Shown piece after piece: positions 1 through 10,374 of a DNA stretch of 64,000 nt. The DNA is from Branchiostoma belcheri. Its lineage: Eukaryota; Chordata; Leptocardii; Amphioxiformes; Branchiostomatidae. Made by a program: the position numbers and the translations under genes. Location: assembly GCF_001625305.1 (NCBI RefSeq), contig NW_017804376.1, positions 1,103,976-1,167,975 on the forward strand, given 5' to 3'. Positions within the stretch are counted from its first letter, which is position 1. Each line of letters begins with the position of its first letter. The notes under the pieces are model-generated. The model was given only the letters and a program-made list of their open reading frames with translations. It did not search any database and was not told the DNA's origin.

Positions 1-632
1 GAAAATCAAGGCAACAAACTGAGAACATATAAAACATTCAAAGTACTATACGACAGAGAACCATATTTAGACATTCCAAATTTTGAAAACCGCAGAGCCA
101 TGTGTAAACTCCGTATTAGCGACCACCCTCTACACATAGAATCTGGCAGGCATAGCCGTACACCGTTACAAGATAGACTATGTAAATTCTGTAATAATTC
201 TTGTATTGAAGATGAATCGCATTTTATGCTTGACTGTATATTATATGATAACGAACGTAAATCACTTTTCAGTTCAATCAAGTTCGACAAAAAATGTAAA
301 ACATTATCAAAGGAAGACACCTTTAAATATATCATATCATGTACGAATATAGACGTCATCAATGAAGTATGTAAGTATATTTCAAAATGTTTCAAAAAGA
401 GAGGAGAAGCCATTAGACCTTAGATCTGTATCACTTTATATATGTATATTTCTTTTTTAGCATTGTATACCTTAGACCCGATATTAGCCCTTCTTTATCA
501 CTATTGTTGTAGTACTCTCTAGTACATTGTACTCTGTACATCTGTGCATTTATCCCCCCGGGGAATGAACATGCAATAAAGTTTCATTATTATAACTAAT
601 AAAGAAAAAAAACAAATAAACAATAAATTCGC
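1..632 (+). mobile_element. 3' end of a non-LTR retrotransposon (LINE), with the end of its reverse-transcriptase ORF
   Basis: An open frame enters at base 1 and stops at 421-423 (about 140 residues). It has the layout of the extreme C-terminus of a LINE ORF2: a basic segment (RRAMCKLRISDHPL), then a zinc-knuckle-like Cys-x2-Cys ... His-x4-Cys (CKFC...HFMLDC). The stop is followed by an AT-rich 3' UTR with an AATAAA-type signal (caataaag near 575) and an A-rich tail ending around 632. This is a 5'-truncated or window-clipped copy. The clade is not certain; a Jockey/CR1-like type is plausible. Confidence is high for LINE and low for clade. Confidence 0.8.
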
Positions 633-639
633 TCCAGGA

Positions 640-1512
640 GTGTTCCGGCTTTCTCTTCCCCGTGTATGTATAAAGTTTACGCAAGAGTCGTAAAATTCTT
701 CGCCTGTCAAAATTCGCGCAAAATACTAGTATATACAAGCATATCTGCTTGGAGGGCGCTTTATGCATTTCGATGCCGTCAATGTCTTGGACTAAAATGT
801 ATTACTTAGCGACAGCTTTAAAATATGGCCCCATAGAAATGTGGTTTTAGGACGTTGTCTGACCGAAACATGATACTACTATGACAGGAATAGGAGAGGG
901 CACATCGAAGTTCTTCGTCAAAATGCATTGTCGCACGTTGCGTTTGGCTGCGTTTATGTTACACAACTTTTGTGCCTTCTGTTACGCAAGCGTTACGCAT
1001 CACTGATCTTGACCAAGACTTTCGGACATCGGCAAGAAGTTCGGTAGGTGGACACCCCTGTCTTTGCCTTATATTCGACCTCTAAATCATCTCGTGAAAG
1101 AATCCATTTCTTTCGTACAAGTTGTTTCTTTCCTTCAAAGCATTTGGGGTTGGAAATAGGTGGAAATTATCGTGGGAAGCTGCTGTATACTGTGGGCACG
1201 TAGATTACTGTACCCATGTCAGCTATTATAAATGCAGAATGCGTTATGTTCCGATGCATGTATACTCTTCGCTCTATCCTCTCACGTTCAACACATACAC
1301 ACAGCTATACTTCCAACTTCCTTGGTAGGACAGACAGCGTACTTGTTCATACGTCTTTTGCTGAACAGATCAAAATAGTCTGAGAAAGCAGGTCATTCGT
1401 GTGACCTGGTTCTGAAAATAATGCACGGCTTCATCATGTCCTTTCAACATGTTTTAGGTGGCGGGCGGTGACACTGCACTAGAGATCCCATCCATTACCT
1501 TACATGTTGTCG
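640..1512. other. Intergenic stretch upstream of SOUL copy 1
   Basis: No coding region was found. The part at about 930-1043 resembles blocks at 6195-6362 and 9135-9271, which sit upstream of SOUL copies 2 and 3, and is described separately as a possible 5' noncoding exon. The rest shows no structure I can support. Confidence 0.4.
930..1043 (+). promoter_or_regulatory. Putative promoter / 5' noncoding exon of SOUL copy 1
   Basis: The block shares short motifs (gttgcgtttggctgcg, gttacgcaag) with 9135-9271 and more weakly with 6195-6362. It ends at 1043 in a splice-donor-like gtaggt. A matching acceptor (tcttcccag) ends at 3246, just before the first coding exon of copy 1. The paralogous blocks also end in gtaagt or gtgagt, so the three genes may share a spliced leader exon. 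This is inferred from sequence similarity only. Confidence 0.35.
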
Positions 1513-1742
1513 GGTACCTGTAGCCTCTACCAGGCACCGCGGATCGCTGGAAAAATAGTAGAAATTGGCCGAAATAAATTAAAGGGATAGTATACCAGAG
1601 AAGATCCAGGGCCATAGAAGCTCCGTGGGTCGCAAATTGGAGCTTCTATGGCCCTGGATCTTCTCTGGTATACTATCCCTTTATTTCGGCCAATTTCTAC
1701 TATTTTTCCAGCGATCCGCGGTGCCTGGTAGAGGCTGGGTAC
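1513..1742. repeat. Foldback (long inverted-repeat) element
   Basis: The left arm (about 1513-1623) and right arm (about 1639-1742) are near-perfect reverse complements separated by about 15 bp. The outer ends read gcctctaccaggcaccgcgg and its complement. This is a MITE-like foldback. A shorter relative with a similar terminus lies at 28600-28692. Confidence 0.85.
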
Positions 1743-1950
1743 TTTCGTTAATATGATTATCACGTATATCCGTGGCGCCGCAAATGTACTTCGGTGTAAT
1801 TTTGTGTCAGCTAAAATTACGCCTTAGTTCGAGGCGCCACCATGGCTATAGTAATTATACCCATGCCCTACTTTTCCAGTTGTCTGTTACCCCTACTGAA
1901 TATGGAGCGCTACCGTGGCCTATTTGTGATAAATGTTGTAACATCTGTGT

Positions 1951-2140
1951 CCATAATATCGCCACCTTGAGAAAAAGTGTGCTTAAAGATATTTTTACTG
2001 CAACATACCCTAGGTATGTGCATTTGAGGTGTGCAGGAGTGCATACCCAAAGTATGTTGCAGTAAAAATATCTTTAAGCACACTATTTCTCAAGGTGGTG
2101 ATATTATGGACCCTGGTGATATTATGGACACAGACGTTAG
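1951..2140. repeat. Foldback element with a duplicated terminus
   Basis: The left arm 1951-2009 pairs with the right arm 2052-2109 around a spacer of about 42 bp. The right outer end is repeated: the motif tggtgatattatgga occurs twice, separated by three bases, and the second copy restores pairing with the bases before 1951 (acatctgtg). This is a nonautonomous foldback with a local tandem duplication at one end. Confidence 0.8.
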
Positions 2141-3246
2141 TAGAATGAGTGGAATTAGTTTCATAATTTGACATGCTAGTGGAGCTTTAATATATAACAA
2201 ATGGCACATCCTCTTTGCTTTGTCAGTGTTGACATTAGCGATCCTTTTAATATAGGCCGTCAAAATCTATCAACATGCATGCTGTAGGATGGACGGGTCA
2301 TGCCGAAGTAGAATTGTTGGAAGAGAAGGGTGTTCTTTTCCCCCAATTCTCTTGTTATTCTGACACACGGTCCCTCCAAGTTTGCCAGAGAATTTTAGTT
2401 ACTGACTTGCCTCCCAACATCTGCTTGGAGATCAGGAATGCTGTGGGTACGCATGCGCAGCTGTCTTGTCTTCCCGAGCTACCCGGCGCGAAGGTTGAAG
2501 ATTTGGATGTTCTCATGTTTTGTGCATTTTCAACGTACATGAACTATATCCTCTTGTTTAGTTTATTCTAGTGTCTTATATACGAAGTTCAGCATCTTTG
2601 GAACTAGTTTAGGAACATAAATTATAAGTCGTTAAGCGTTAGTTAAAAATCATGTGATGGATTTTGGATTATGGATAGAGGGAGGGGAGCTGGCATACTC
2701 ATGAGTGCCATAGATGGGGAGCTATACAAGCCTATAGGGCAACATGAATTACAATCTGGTGTCAGCATTTCAATTGTTAGTTCGCACATAGTAGTAGTAA
2801 TTAAGTCCTGCGGAGAAAATGTTTGAAGTCCCTAAGTCAAGGCTAGGGTTTATGGAAAAGGATGTCCTGGCTAGCTAGACAGAGTGATGAAGTGAGCATG
2901 GGAAAAGAAGTGAAAAGAACATGGATGGATGCATGGAGTATTATAGACCAATATATTATATAGAGACAAATAAGCCAACTGACCTGAGGTCAATATGCAC
3001 TGATAAGTGACAACTTCATGTACTTGAGACACTAGCCTCTGTACACTTGGAGAAGCCACACAGGCGAAACTGGTTGTGTGACAGGCTGAATTAATTCTAA
3101 ACGGGAACTATGCGGCTCCAGATGTCTTAGGGACGACTGCGTGTGCAAGATGTCGGTTAGCTTGAGGAATGAATCCCCTGTACTATATATAGAGACAATT
3201 AAGCCCATGTTTGACCAGTTGCTATCATCTTCGGAATTCTTCCCAG
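2141..3246. other. Intergenic / first-intron stretch upstream of SOUL copy 1 coding exons
   Basis: No gene is recognised. A TATA-like run (ctatatatag) near 3182-3191 lies about 65 bp before the copy-1 start codon and is echoed near 2957 (attatatagagacaaataag). Several short open frames here have no recognisable content. Confidence 0.35.
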
Positions 3247-3253
3247 ACCCACA

Positions 3254-5199
3254 ATGTTGACGCTACTTGTCCTGACAACTCTGGCCAGCCTGGCTGTCAC
3301 CAGTCCTGTTCTCCCCTCCCAAACATGGCCGCCGGCTTTCTGTAACAAACTGGAGTGTCCCAAATACACCATGGTCAAGTCTACTAAGGTAGGTACAGAT
3401 GTGAAGACCATTTTACAAGTCACAACATCACAAGTCTGACAATTATGTCATTGATACAATGATTGCATGCTCTAAACATGGCAGTGTGGTGCAAACCACA
3501 AAATGTCTTTAACATTGTCAACTTTGCCCAACAGGAAGCATTAAAAGTTTAATCACATCTGGGACAGAAGTATTGTTTTGGGTGTCACTACTTCATGCTA
3601 TGTTTGTGTGTTTGGATTCCAAAGTAAGGAGGTGGACATTGCATTGGAAATTTCTTAATAGACTTATTTTTTTTCCTGGTGGCAGATATATTATATGTGA
3701 CCGTGTGGAATTATTGTAGAATATATTTTTCCCTTTCCCCTGTTCAGGATTATGAGGAGCGTATTTATGATGCAGCGAAGTGGACCAGTACTGTTGTATC
3801 CGGCATGGAGTATAATACTGCAGTGTCTGAGGGCTTCATGAAACTCTTCTCCTACATTGAAGGCAACAACAAGAAAAGTAAGTTCTTTGTTCTTAGCTGT
3901 AAGTGGTGGCCTGTTTGCACTTGAATCAAAGAGGGACTGGGGTTGTAAGGGGAGGACTGTGTGGAAGTAGAAGCAAAGAATTGTAGTGAATGAGAGAAAA
4001 GAAATTGCATGGACAAAAAAGCATAATAAGAATAGAAAAATGTACATTTACTTCACACTCCTAATGGCCCAGCTGACGGACTGACTGACTTAGGATTGAC
4101 TATGTCCTGTTCAACGCACACTGTAGTTTTGTCATGATCATAGCAGTTTACATTGATTTATCTGTCAGACTCTCAGACCAAGAATATGTTGTATGAGAGG
4201 GAGAGGAAGTATATTATTCTTCAGGTGATATATAGAAATATTGGTGCACATGATAGTCAGGAAATGCATTGATTATTGCTCTTTGTTCTCCGCACAGAGG
4301 TGACAATCCCCATGACAGCGCCTGTAGCGACCAAAGTGGAGCACGGACAGGGACCGTACTGTAAGACAAACTTCACCGTGTCGTTCTTCGTGCCGTTCGC
4401 TGACCAGGCCAGCCCACCCGAGCCGTCCACTTCTGATGTCTTCACCAACCCTCTCCCACAGATGACTGCCTTTGTCAAGTATGGGTCTTAAGCTTAAGTT
4501 CATTTTGCTGTACTGGTATCTCTTTAAAGTTGTAACAGTACTCATTCATTCACTCATTCATTCCTTTGATCCTTCAGCTCTGGATTCATTCATAATCATA
4601 CTAGTATGTTCCTCATCATTCATGCATTACTTGATTTATTCATGTGTCCTAACTGAAACAAGAAGTCAAAGATTGCAGACTTCTGGGAAGTATGCAGTCC
4701 TTGTCTTTATTAATTTCCCCATGTTGACATCTGATTCATGTCATTCTGTTTGTCACTCTGCCCACCCATTTTCTGTCAACCTATACTGTCCTAACAACAG
4801 ATAGAATATCCTATAGCTCAACCTCCCAAAACTATATGTTCTAAATGTCCACCTTGCATATTAAAATGACTATCACAATTAGCAGTGTAACCAATGATAC
4901 CACGGCAGTTGGTGTTCCAGCCCATGCGAGAGTGGCCGCATGTCTGTCAAATATTTGTAGTTTTGTTTTGCATTTCTATGTTTTGATATAGGTTGAATTT
5001 TCCACATTGTTTTTTTTTCAGGTCCTTTGGTGGGTTTGCCAGTGAGACAGACTGGACTGATACTGCCAAAGCCCTGGCCAAGAGTCTGGACAACGCCACA
5101 GTCAGCTATCACAAGGACTTCTACTACACAGCCGGGTACAACAGTCCCTTCCAATTGTTTGATAGACACAATGAAGTCTGGTTTATCAAGAAAGACTAA
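3254..5199 (+). CDS. SOUL/HEBP heme-binding protein family, copy 1 (secreted)
   Basis: Four exons: 3254-3388, 3748-3877, 4298-4478 and 5022-5199, giving 207 residues. All introns are GT-AG, with phases 0, 1 and 2. The N-terminus (MLTLLVLTTLASLAVTS) is a clear signal peptide. The mature part carries SOUL/HEBP hallmarks: CPKYTMVKSTKDYEER early, IPMTAPV in exon 3, a VSFFVPF strand, and the C-terminal HKDFYYTAGYNSPFQ...NEVWFIK. Family members bind haem or tetrapyrroles through a hydrophobic pocket; here export is implied. Cysteines at 30 and 35 and one in exon 3 (GPYCKTNF) could form disulfides. This is the first of three tandem paralogues. The start was chosen by alignment with copy 3, whose exon 1 encodes the same 45 residues. 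Haem binding is not provable from sequence. Confidence 0.9.
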
Positions 5200-5695
5200 G
5201 GAGATTAACAACTATTGTGTTTATGGTGTGTATATATCATGCTTAAAGCATAATGACACCCTTGTATCATGTGTGGATTGACAGAGCAGGCTTCTTGTTT
5301 TGTTTACTAGTAGTGGCTCAGAGTCAGGACAATTGCAAGTTTTGTTTATTTATTACCACTGACAAAACGCAGGCTTGTAGGCAGTGCAGCTGGCTTCAAA
5401 TATGAACAGAATCATATAGTACAAACTGGAATTTTTCAAACAATGTCTGCTTTAATTAAGAACCCAATGTTTGGCATTAAGTCATGATCATCATGAGAAA
5501 TCTTTTATTTCCCAATGAAGGCTTTTGACTATACTACAACATACTAGTACAAATGTATTTCATAACACAGACTTTTGTACTGAGGAACAGATGTATATGA
5601 TATTTTCTTTTGTATTATAATGATTACACCTTTCTTTTGTTGGAATGCAAACTAGCTAGACCCCTGAGCACATGTAATGGAGAAATGGGGATGAA

Positions 5696-5701
5696 AATAA
5701 A
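5696..5701 (+). terminator. Polyadenylation signal for SOUL copy 1
   Basis: AATAAA lies about 500 bp after the stop codon in an AT-rich 3' UTR. It is followed by tgtgatatc and a T-rich stretch. It is the best candidate poly(A) signal for copy 1. Confidence 0.5.
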
Positions 5702-6194
5702 GATTTGTGATATCTTACAATGACTTCACCTACTTTCTGTCTAATTTGTTATCCAGTATCCAGTTATAAAGTTATAAACTGATGAATGCTGACAATGTGT
5801 ATTGGTATTAGTAAAAAGAGGCTGTTCTTTCAAGAAAGGTTACAATTCCTTCAGTTGTGGATACAACAGTAATGTTCTTCCCAGGTAGCGCACATTGTCA
5901 CGAGGCTAAACACGTGTGTGTGCCAACGTACGTACTGTTATCTAACTAGGTTAAACAAGCAATAAAGTTTAATTACTTACGTTACCTAACCTGAGGGACA
6001 AACCAAGAAAGATGGTGGGAGAGGGATGGGATATTATCATGATACAATTTTGTGTTTCAAAACAACAGTTAAATTAGCGCATATTCTTCCATATTCTAGA
6101 AGGAGTTTGCCAACTTTCGCCGTCCTTTGGCTTGCCCCTTCGCAAACATTGCTGGTACATAATTACGAATACGTAGTAACAATGGTCGGGCACG

Positions 6195-6362
6195 TTTTCT
6201 AGACAGTCGCCAGGTCAGTTGCGGTCCCAGGATGTTTGGCTGCTTTCCGGTGGCTTCCTCTTACGAAAGTGTTATGCAAGAAGTTTTCTTATAAAAGTGT
6301 CACGCAGGGATCTTAAAGTATCATCCGACGTGAAAGAAGCTTAAGGATCAGCTGACTTATTG
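6195..6362 (+). promoter_or_regulatory. Putative promoter and 5' noncoding exon of SOUL copy 2
   Basis: A TATA box (tataaaag, 6290-6297) is followed by about 65 bp ending at a strong splice donor (ttg|gtgagt, exon end 6362). The acceptor ttttctcag ends at 6507, and the next exon carries the copy-2 start codon 16 bp later. The implied leader intron is about 145 bp. Part of the block (gaaagaagct.aaggatcag) resembles the end of 9135-9271 upstream of copy 3. Confidence 0.5.
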
Positions 6363-6523
6363 GTGAGTAATTTCCCATAATTTTATTTTCACATTTTTGC
6401 GTCAAATTACAATGTATCATGATACGATGACCAACGGTGAATGTTGCAAGAACTCATGCTAAGTTATCTTAGACAATGAGATCATCAATTGCACTATCTT
6501 TTCTCAGCCCCAAAGCCTACAGA

Positions 6524-8316
6524 ATGTTGAGCCTGCTCATCCTGACGACAGTGGCCGGCCTTGCTGCAGCCAGTCCCACTCGGACATCGCCGCCAACCTT
6601 CTGTCACGGGCAGGACTGCCCTAGATACTCTGTGGTCACGTCCACTGCAGTACGTATGAATTATATATGTACATTGTATATGAGTCGGAAGTATTGTTTT
6701 GGGTGACTGGGTTGTACAATTCTGGTTTGTGTCAGTATGTTGCCCCGATAACTTTGGTTCTTCCATGCCGTACGTATGAATTACATATATATGAGTCGGA
6801 AGTACTGTTTTGGGTGGCTGAGCTGTTCTGGTTTGTGTCAGTCTGTTTGCATGCCTTAATAGTTTCGGTTGCATGGTGGGTGGGAGGTGATTTTAACCAC
6901 GGTGTTTTAACAGTTTATAAGCAAGTGACACAAAGAACTCAGATTACACATGTAGAGCCTTTAATGACACAAAACTTATAGCTGTTTTCCCGAGAAAAAC
7001 ATGAATAGATTGTATATTACAATGATAACATGTTGCGTCAATTTTCAACCTATAAATTTTCCTCTTTACATAGGATTATGAGGAGCGCCTGTATGAGCCA
7101 GCTAAGTGGACCAGTGCCAGTATCTCCGGTTCTGAGTACAGTTCTGCCGTGAGCGCGGGATTCGGGAAACTCTTCCAGTATATCTCAGGGAACAACAAGG
7201 ACCGTAAGTCATCTCACGTTTTGTGGTGACGTAGGATGGATCGCCACTCCTTGACGAATATCCTGGATTTCAGAATCCATATATGAAAAGTATCACTTCC
7301 CTGAAAGTTCATGAAATCAAAATAGGCAATATTATAGTTGATTACTAGTACATTGTACTTGTCACTTTTATAGCTGCTGTTGACTTGTAGCCCGTATTCA
7401 GGATCTATATCTTAATCGAAATTTCCTTTGGGGCTTGTTGGTCCTGGAGCCGAGTAGCCCAGTCCTCAGTGCGGGCGATAGAAACAGTCTTGCTTCCAGG
7501 CTAGTTGACTCGGCTTGTCTCCAAGATCTCCATCAAAAGTTCATATACTGTTTTTCTTCACTAACCATTCCCTCATTGCGCTTTCTGCTTGTATCAACAG
7601 AGGCTAAGATCCCCATGACAGTACCCGTCCTGACGAAGGTTAAGCCGGGGCAGGGATCCTCCACCGACTTCACCGTGTCGTTCTTCGTGCCGTTCGCGGA
7701 CCAGACCAGCCCGCCCGAGCCTTCTGATCCCACGGTGTTCACCAACCCTCTGCCACAGATGACCGCTTATGTCAGGTAGGAGTCGACTTTAACACGAAGA
7801 AATTGTTACTAAAAGAGTTAATATTAGTTTGTATAGTTTAAGTAAGATATTACTGTAATTTTTCACCCGTACTTAGCTAGGTCCAAGAGCATAGACGTAC
7901 AATAAAGGTATTTCATTCATTCTTGGGAACTGGATAGATTTTCAAGCAACTGGATAGATTTTCAAGTAGCATCAACTACTTTTCGTCGGTGACAGTTTTC
8001 AAATAATTATTCAATATATAGACCATCGTCATTGTCATTGTAAATGTCATTGTCGATATAGTTCAAATACATAAAAAAAAATTATCACTTCCTGGAATTC
8101 TGGAATCTCTAATTTCTTGTTTTCCTCTTCTTGCCCAGGTATTTCAGTGGGTACGCTCATGACGGCGACTGGGCCAATAACGCAGCTGCCCTGGCCCAGA
8201 GTCTGGATAACGCCACAGTCAGCTATCACAAGGACTTCTACTACACAGCCGGGTACAACAGTCCCTTCCAACCTACAGACAGGCACAACGAAGTCTGGTT
8301 CATCAAGGCAGTTTAA
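6524..8316 (+). CDS. SOUL/HEBP heme-binding protein family, copy 2 (secreted)
   Basis: Exons are 6524-6649, 7074-7203, 7601-7775 and 8139-8316, giving 202 residues with the same intron phases as copies 1 and 3. The signal peptide is MLSLLILTTVAGLAAAS. An in-frame upstream ATG at 6476 would lie in the leader intron, so 6524 is preferred by paralogy. Core SOUL motifs are intact (IPMTVPV, VSFFVPF, HKDFYYTAGYNSPFQPTDRHNEVWFIK). Exon 3 is 6 bp shorter than in the paralogues: the stretch that reads GQGPYCKTNF in copy 1 is GQGSSTDF here, so the third cysteine is gone. Exon 1 is also three codons shorter. It is the most diverged of the three copies. Role as for copy 1; the substrate is unknown. Confidence 0.9.
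6649..6860 (+). repeat. Tandem duplication in intron 1 of SOUL copy 2
   Basis: Two copies of an approximately 85-100 bp unit, 6649-6750 and 6769-6855, both read gtacgtatgaatta ... gagtcggaagta.tgttttgggtg ... ctggtttgtgtcagt. The first copy begins exactly at the exon-1 splice donor, so the donor-like gtacgt is duplicated downstream. The unit contains the dispersed motif gaagtattgttttgggtg, also seen near 3568 and 19907. Confidence 0.7.
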
Positions 8317-8358
8317 GACGACAACAGCTACTATAATATTGTATTATCACTTGTTCAT

Positions 8359-8364
8359 AATAAA
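8359..8364 (+). terminator. Polyadenylation signal for SOUL copy 2
   Basis: AATAAA lies 43 bp after the stop codon of copy 2, in the right place for a short 3' UTR. Confidence 0.6.
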
Positions 8365-8660
8365 GATGTATTATATCAGCATGTGAACGTGTGAGACCAA
8401 ACTTTTTTGTGAGCTATTCAAGGTGTCCCAACAGTTAAGCATACCTGGTACTTTTGAGATATCCATGGTATATATATGATGACAACCACAGAGAGAATAT
8501 AATAAGTTATTCTAAGCGCTTACATACTCGTTTTATTTGCTTGAGAGCCAAACAAATACGAAGGACCAAAAGTACAAATGTTATCCTTCGTAAAAAAAAG
8601 GGAAGAGAATTGCAATTGATAATAGCCAATCACTGTGTCAAGTTTTGTTTTCCGAGGATA

Positions 8661-8750
8661 TAATCTCCGGGCAGATCCTAGGGTGGCAAAATACACTAGT
8701 ATTAAATTAGCCAGGCAGTATACTTGGCCGGCAGATCTGCTTGGAGATTA
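8661..8750. mobile_element. Short MITE with CTCCaaGCAGAtcc-type inverted termini
   Basis: Terminal inverted repeats are taatctccgggcagatcc on the left and agatctgcttggagatta on the right, with about 55 bp between. The interior (ggtggcaaaa ... gccaggcagtat) matches the larger element at 9980-10152, so the two belong to one family. Confidence 0.65.
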
Positions 8751-9134
8751 GCAACCACTAGTATGATCACTACCGGTAAAGCACGTTGTATATAAACATG
8801 CATCATCACGAGAAACCACACGGGAGTATTTATCTATCTAGGCTAAACAAATATTGGTGTTCATCTATTTCGCGTGATCAGGTGGACTTCAATCTCATCA
8901 AGGACAAATTACAAACTTACACAAGAGTTACGTAACATTCCTTACCTAAACTTTATAGTACAAGTCCTGAGTCGGAAGAAACAGGACATGTACAGTATAA
9001 CCATGAAGAGTATGAATAAAAAGTAGTATAATTCCTATCATATTGCTGGATGCAAATATGTTATCACACCTGATGAAAATGGTACGGGGAAAGTTTTAGT
9101 TGAAACTAACACTAAAGAATTAAATCTCGTTCGA

Positions 9135-9271
9135 TCAGTTGCGTTTGGCTGCGCTTGCGTTACACAAGTCTTTTTATTTACGTTTGTCACAAGTTTGAGA
9201 TGTTACGCAAGAATTACGTGTTGTAAAGTCATTCAACGCGAAGAAAGCTGAAGAACCAGTCAGAGATTTTG
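9135..9271 (+). promoter_or_regulatory. Putative promoter / 5' noncoding exon of SOUL copy 3
   Basis: The block resembles 930-1043 (gttgcgtttggctgcg, gttacgcaag) and ends in a consensus donor (tttg|gtaagt, exon end 9271). The acceptor ctctccacag ends at 10357, 17 bp before the copy-3 start codon. This implies an intron of about 1.1 kb. A nearer TATA box at 10317 could be an alternative promoter. Confidence 0.4.
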
Positions 9272-9979
9272 GTAAGTCCAGACAAAACCAGATTTGTGTC
9301 ACTTTTACTGACTTATTTGGCTTCGCCCTTGCCCGTATCAGTCTACCCATGGAGGTAGACAATCAGATTTTCTACCCCCATAGTCTATCTAAGCCATCTT
9401 AGTTGCCTCAAGGACATTTTGACTAAAATCCCATTGAAATGCATGCATTCTAAACCTGTACATGTTCACATGGGTGTTTGTCACGATTTCGCCTCTGATT
9501 TACATAAAGGTTACGACAGTGCATCAAGCGTTCAGCATGCGGCGTATTCTTTAATATAATACCCTGTTCTTAGTCATCTTTGGTGAGCATTTCTGAGAAG
9601 CCGAGGAAAGGCATACTTGTGACCTGTAGCGACAGTCTACGCCTACATGTCATGTAAACATGTTGTAAAGGTGGTGACATTGCATTAGGTACACCGCGAA
9701 TTGTTAAGCCGTTTCCTGTGTATTGTTGGAACTATCTTTGTGTTATATTTCAGTGGCTCTGCGCGCGGTAGCCGGTTGTGGCGCCAGTTGAAAGTATTGT
9801 GGACTTTTTGAAGAAAAAGAAAACTGTAACTTCAATAGTTCTATATAACTGTATACTAATTATATCAAATAGCGCTAGCGTCCCGATTAAATTATGACAA
9901 ACCAGAGCAAAGGCTTATAACTTTCTAGCTTAATGTCAGCGTGCAAAGCAACGTTCGAACCAATTACAACTGTGGCACG

Positions 9980-10152
9980 TAATCTCCAAGCAGATCCCTC
10001 TCGGTGGCAAAAAGACGGTATCAAATTGGCCAGGCAGTATCCATTAGCCAGAGAAGGTCCGCGGCCACCGACGGTGGGGATCAGGACAAAGAAAAAACGG
10101 CCATATATAAAAAGGTAACGATCATTCCCCCACAACCTCTGCTTGGAGAGTA
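9980..10152. mobile_element. MITE with CTCCAAGCAGA inverted termini
   Basis: The left terminus taatctccaagcagatcc and right terminus cctctgcttggagagta are inverted repeats bounding about 173 bp. It shares interior sequence with the element at 8661-8750 and termini with the element at 49268-49453. Confidence 0.6.
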
Positions 10153-10316
10153 TGTGACACGTACAGTACACACATAAGCTTTCGCGTCACGTTTTCTTGA
10201 CGCTTGTCGGATCGAGGACACTCTTGTTTGGATTCTCACCATGACAAACACGTGTCACGTGCAGCTGCATATACATTTACCACACCGAGCAGTTTATAAA
10301 TGAACAACACATGTGG

Positions 10317-10324
10317 TATAAAAT
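10317..10324 (+). promoter_or_regulatory. TATA box upstream of SOUL copy 3
   Basis: TATAAAAT lies 51 bp before the copy-3 start codon. Transcription from here would skip the putative leader exon at 9135-9271. Confidence 0.4.
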
Positions 10325-10374
10325 ATGACTAAGAACCGCAATAATATCTCTCCACAGACTATTAAAGAACCACA

